A stretch of 6,322 nt of DNA, from NCBI GenBank assembly GCA_947178685.1, contig CAMWZE010000097.1, positions 1 through 6,322 on the forward strand, in the 5' to 3' direction. The notes below the pieces were generated by a model. The model was not told the DNA's origin and made no database searches. It saw only the letters and a list, made by a program, of their open reading frames with translations. This DNA comes from an uncultured Porphyromonadaceae bacterium. GTDB taxonomy: Bacteria; Bacteroidota; Bacteroidia; Bacteroidales; Muribaculaceae. The translations under genes and the position numbers were made by a program. Positions 6,299 to 6,322 of this stretch are shown here, one piece after another; the stretch's first letter is position 1, and each line of letters begins with the position of its first letter.

Positions 6299-6322
6299 GG
6301 ATGCTGACAATTGTCAGCATCC
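6299..6322 (+). terminator. Likely intrinsic terminator after queA, cut by the window edge
   Basis: A perfect 24-base inverted repeat has arms GGATGCTGACAA and TTGTCAGCATCC. As RNA it would form a stem of about ten pairs closed by an AATT loop. It begins 35 bases past the queA stop, as expected for the end of the operon. Two more G residues at 6297-6298 could extend the stem if the next bases are C. The T-run that would confirm it lies outside the window. The flanking AATAAAATTA on the left might serve as a weak T-run for leftward transcription. Confidence 0.6.

Noticed and set aside
6284..6307. ATG followed by a short reading frame after queA
   Set aside because: The frame stops after seven codons, inside the terminator-like repeat, so it is not a gene.

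Overview
The window is ordinary chromosomal DNA of a Bacteroidota bacterium, most likely a member of the Bacteroidales. Three observations support this. The gene order ftsX, DUF3098, uppP, truB, queA is one I recognise from that phylum. A promoter element of the Bacteroides type (TAnnTTTG) lies upstream of ftsX. The starts mostly follow A-rich stretches rather than well-spaced Shine-Dalgarno sequences. A family such as Muribaculaceae is possible, but I cannot fix it from sequence alone.

Layout. Positions 1-2007 are read leftwards: mtaB (646-2007) is followed after 12 bases by a family 2 glycosyltransferase gene (633 down to 1) that runs off the left edge. A 190-base divergent intergenic region (2008-2197) holds the likely promoters for both directions, an operator-like inverted repeat and a compact, structured ftsX leader. 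Positions 2198-6263 are read rightwards as five genes separated by only 43-67 bases: ftsX, a DUF3098 small membrane protein, uppP, truB and queA. A 24-base perfect inverted repeat lies 35 bases past queA and ends exactly at the window edge. It is probably the operon's terminator. No gene-free stretch exceeds 300 bases.

Function. The rightward operon mixes envelope and division work (FtsX, UppP recycling of the undecaprenyl carrier, a membrane protein of unknown role) with tRNA modification (TruB for pseudouridine 55, QueA for queuosine at position 34). The leftward unit repeats that pairing: MtaB methylthiolates adenosine 37 of tRNA, and the glycosyltransferase probably builds a surface polysaccharide. 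I see no mobile element, CRISPR array, rRNA or tRNA gene, broken gene or sign of recent transfer. The least understood items are the DUF3098 protein and the ftsX leader. I found no convincing undescribed system.
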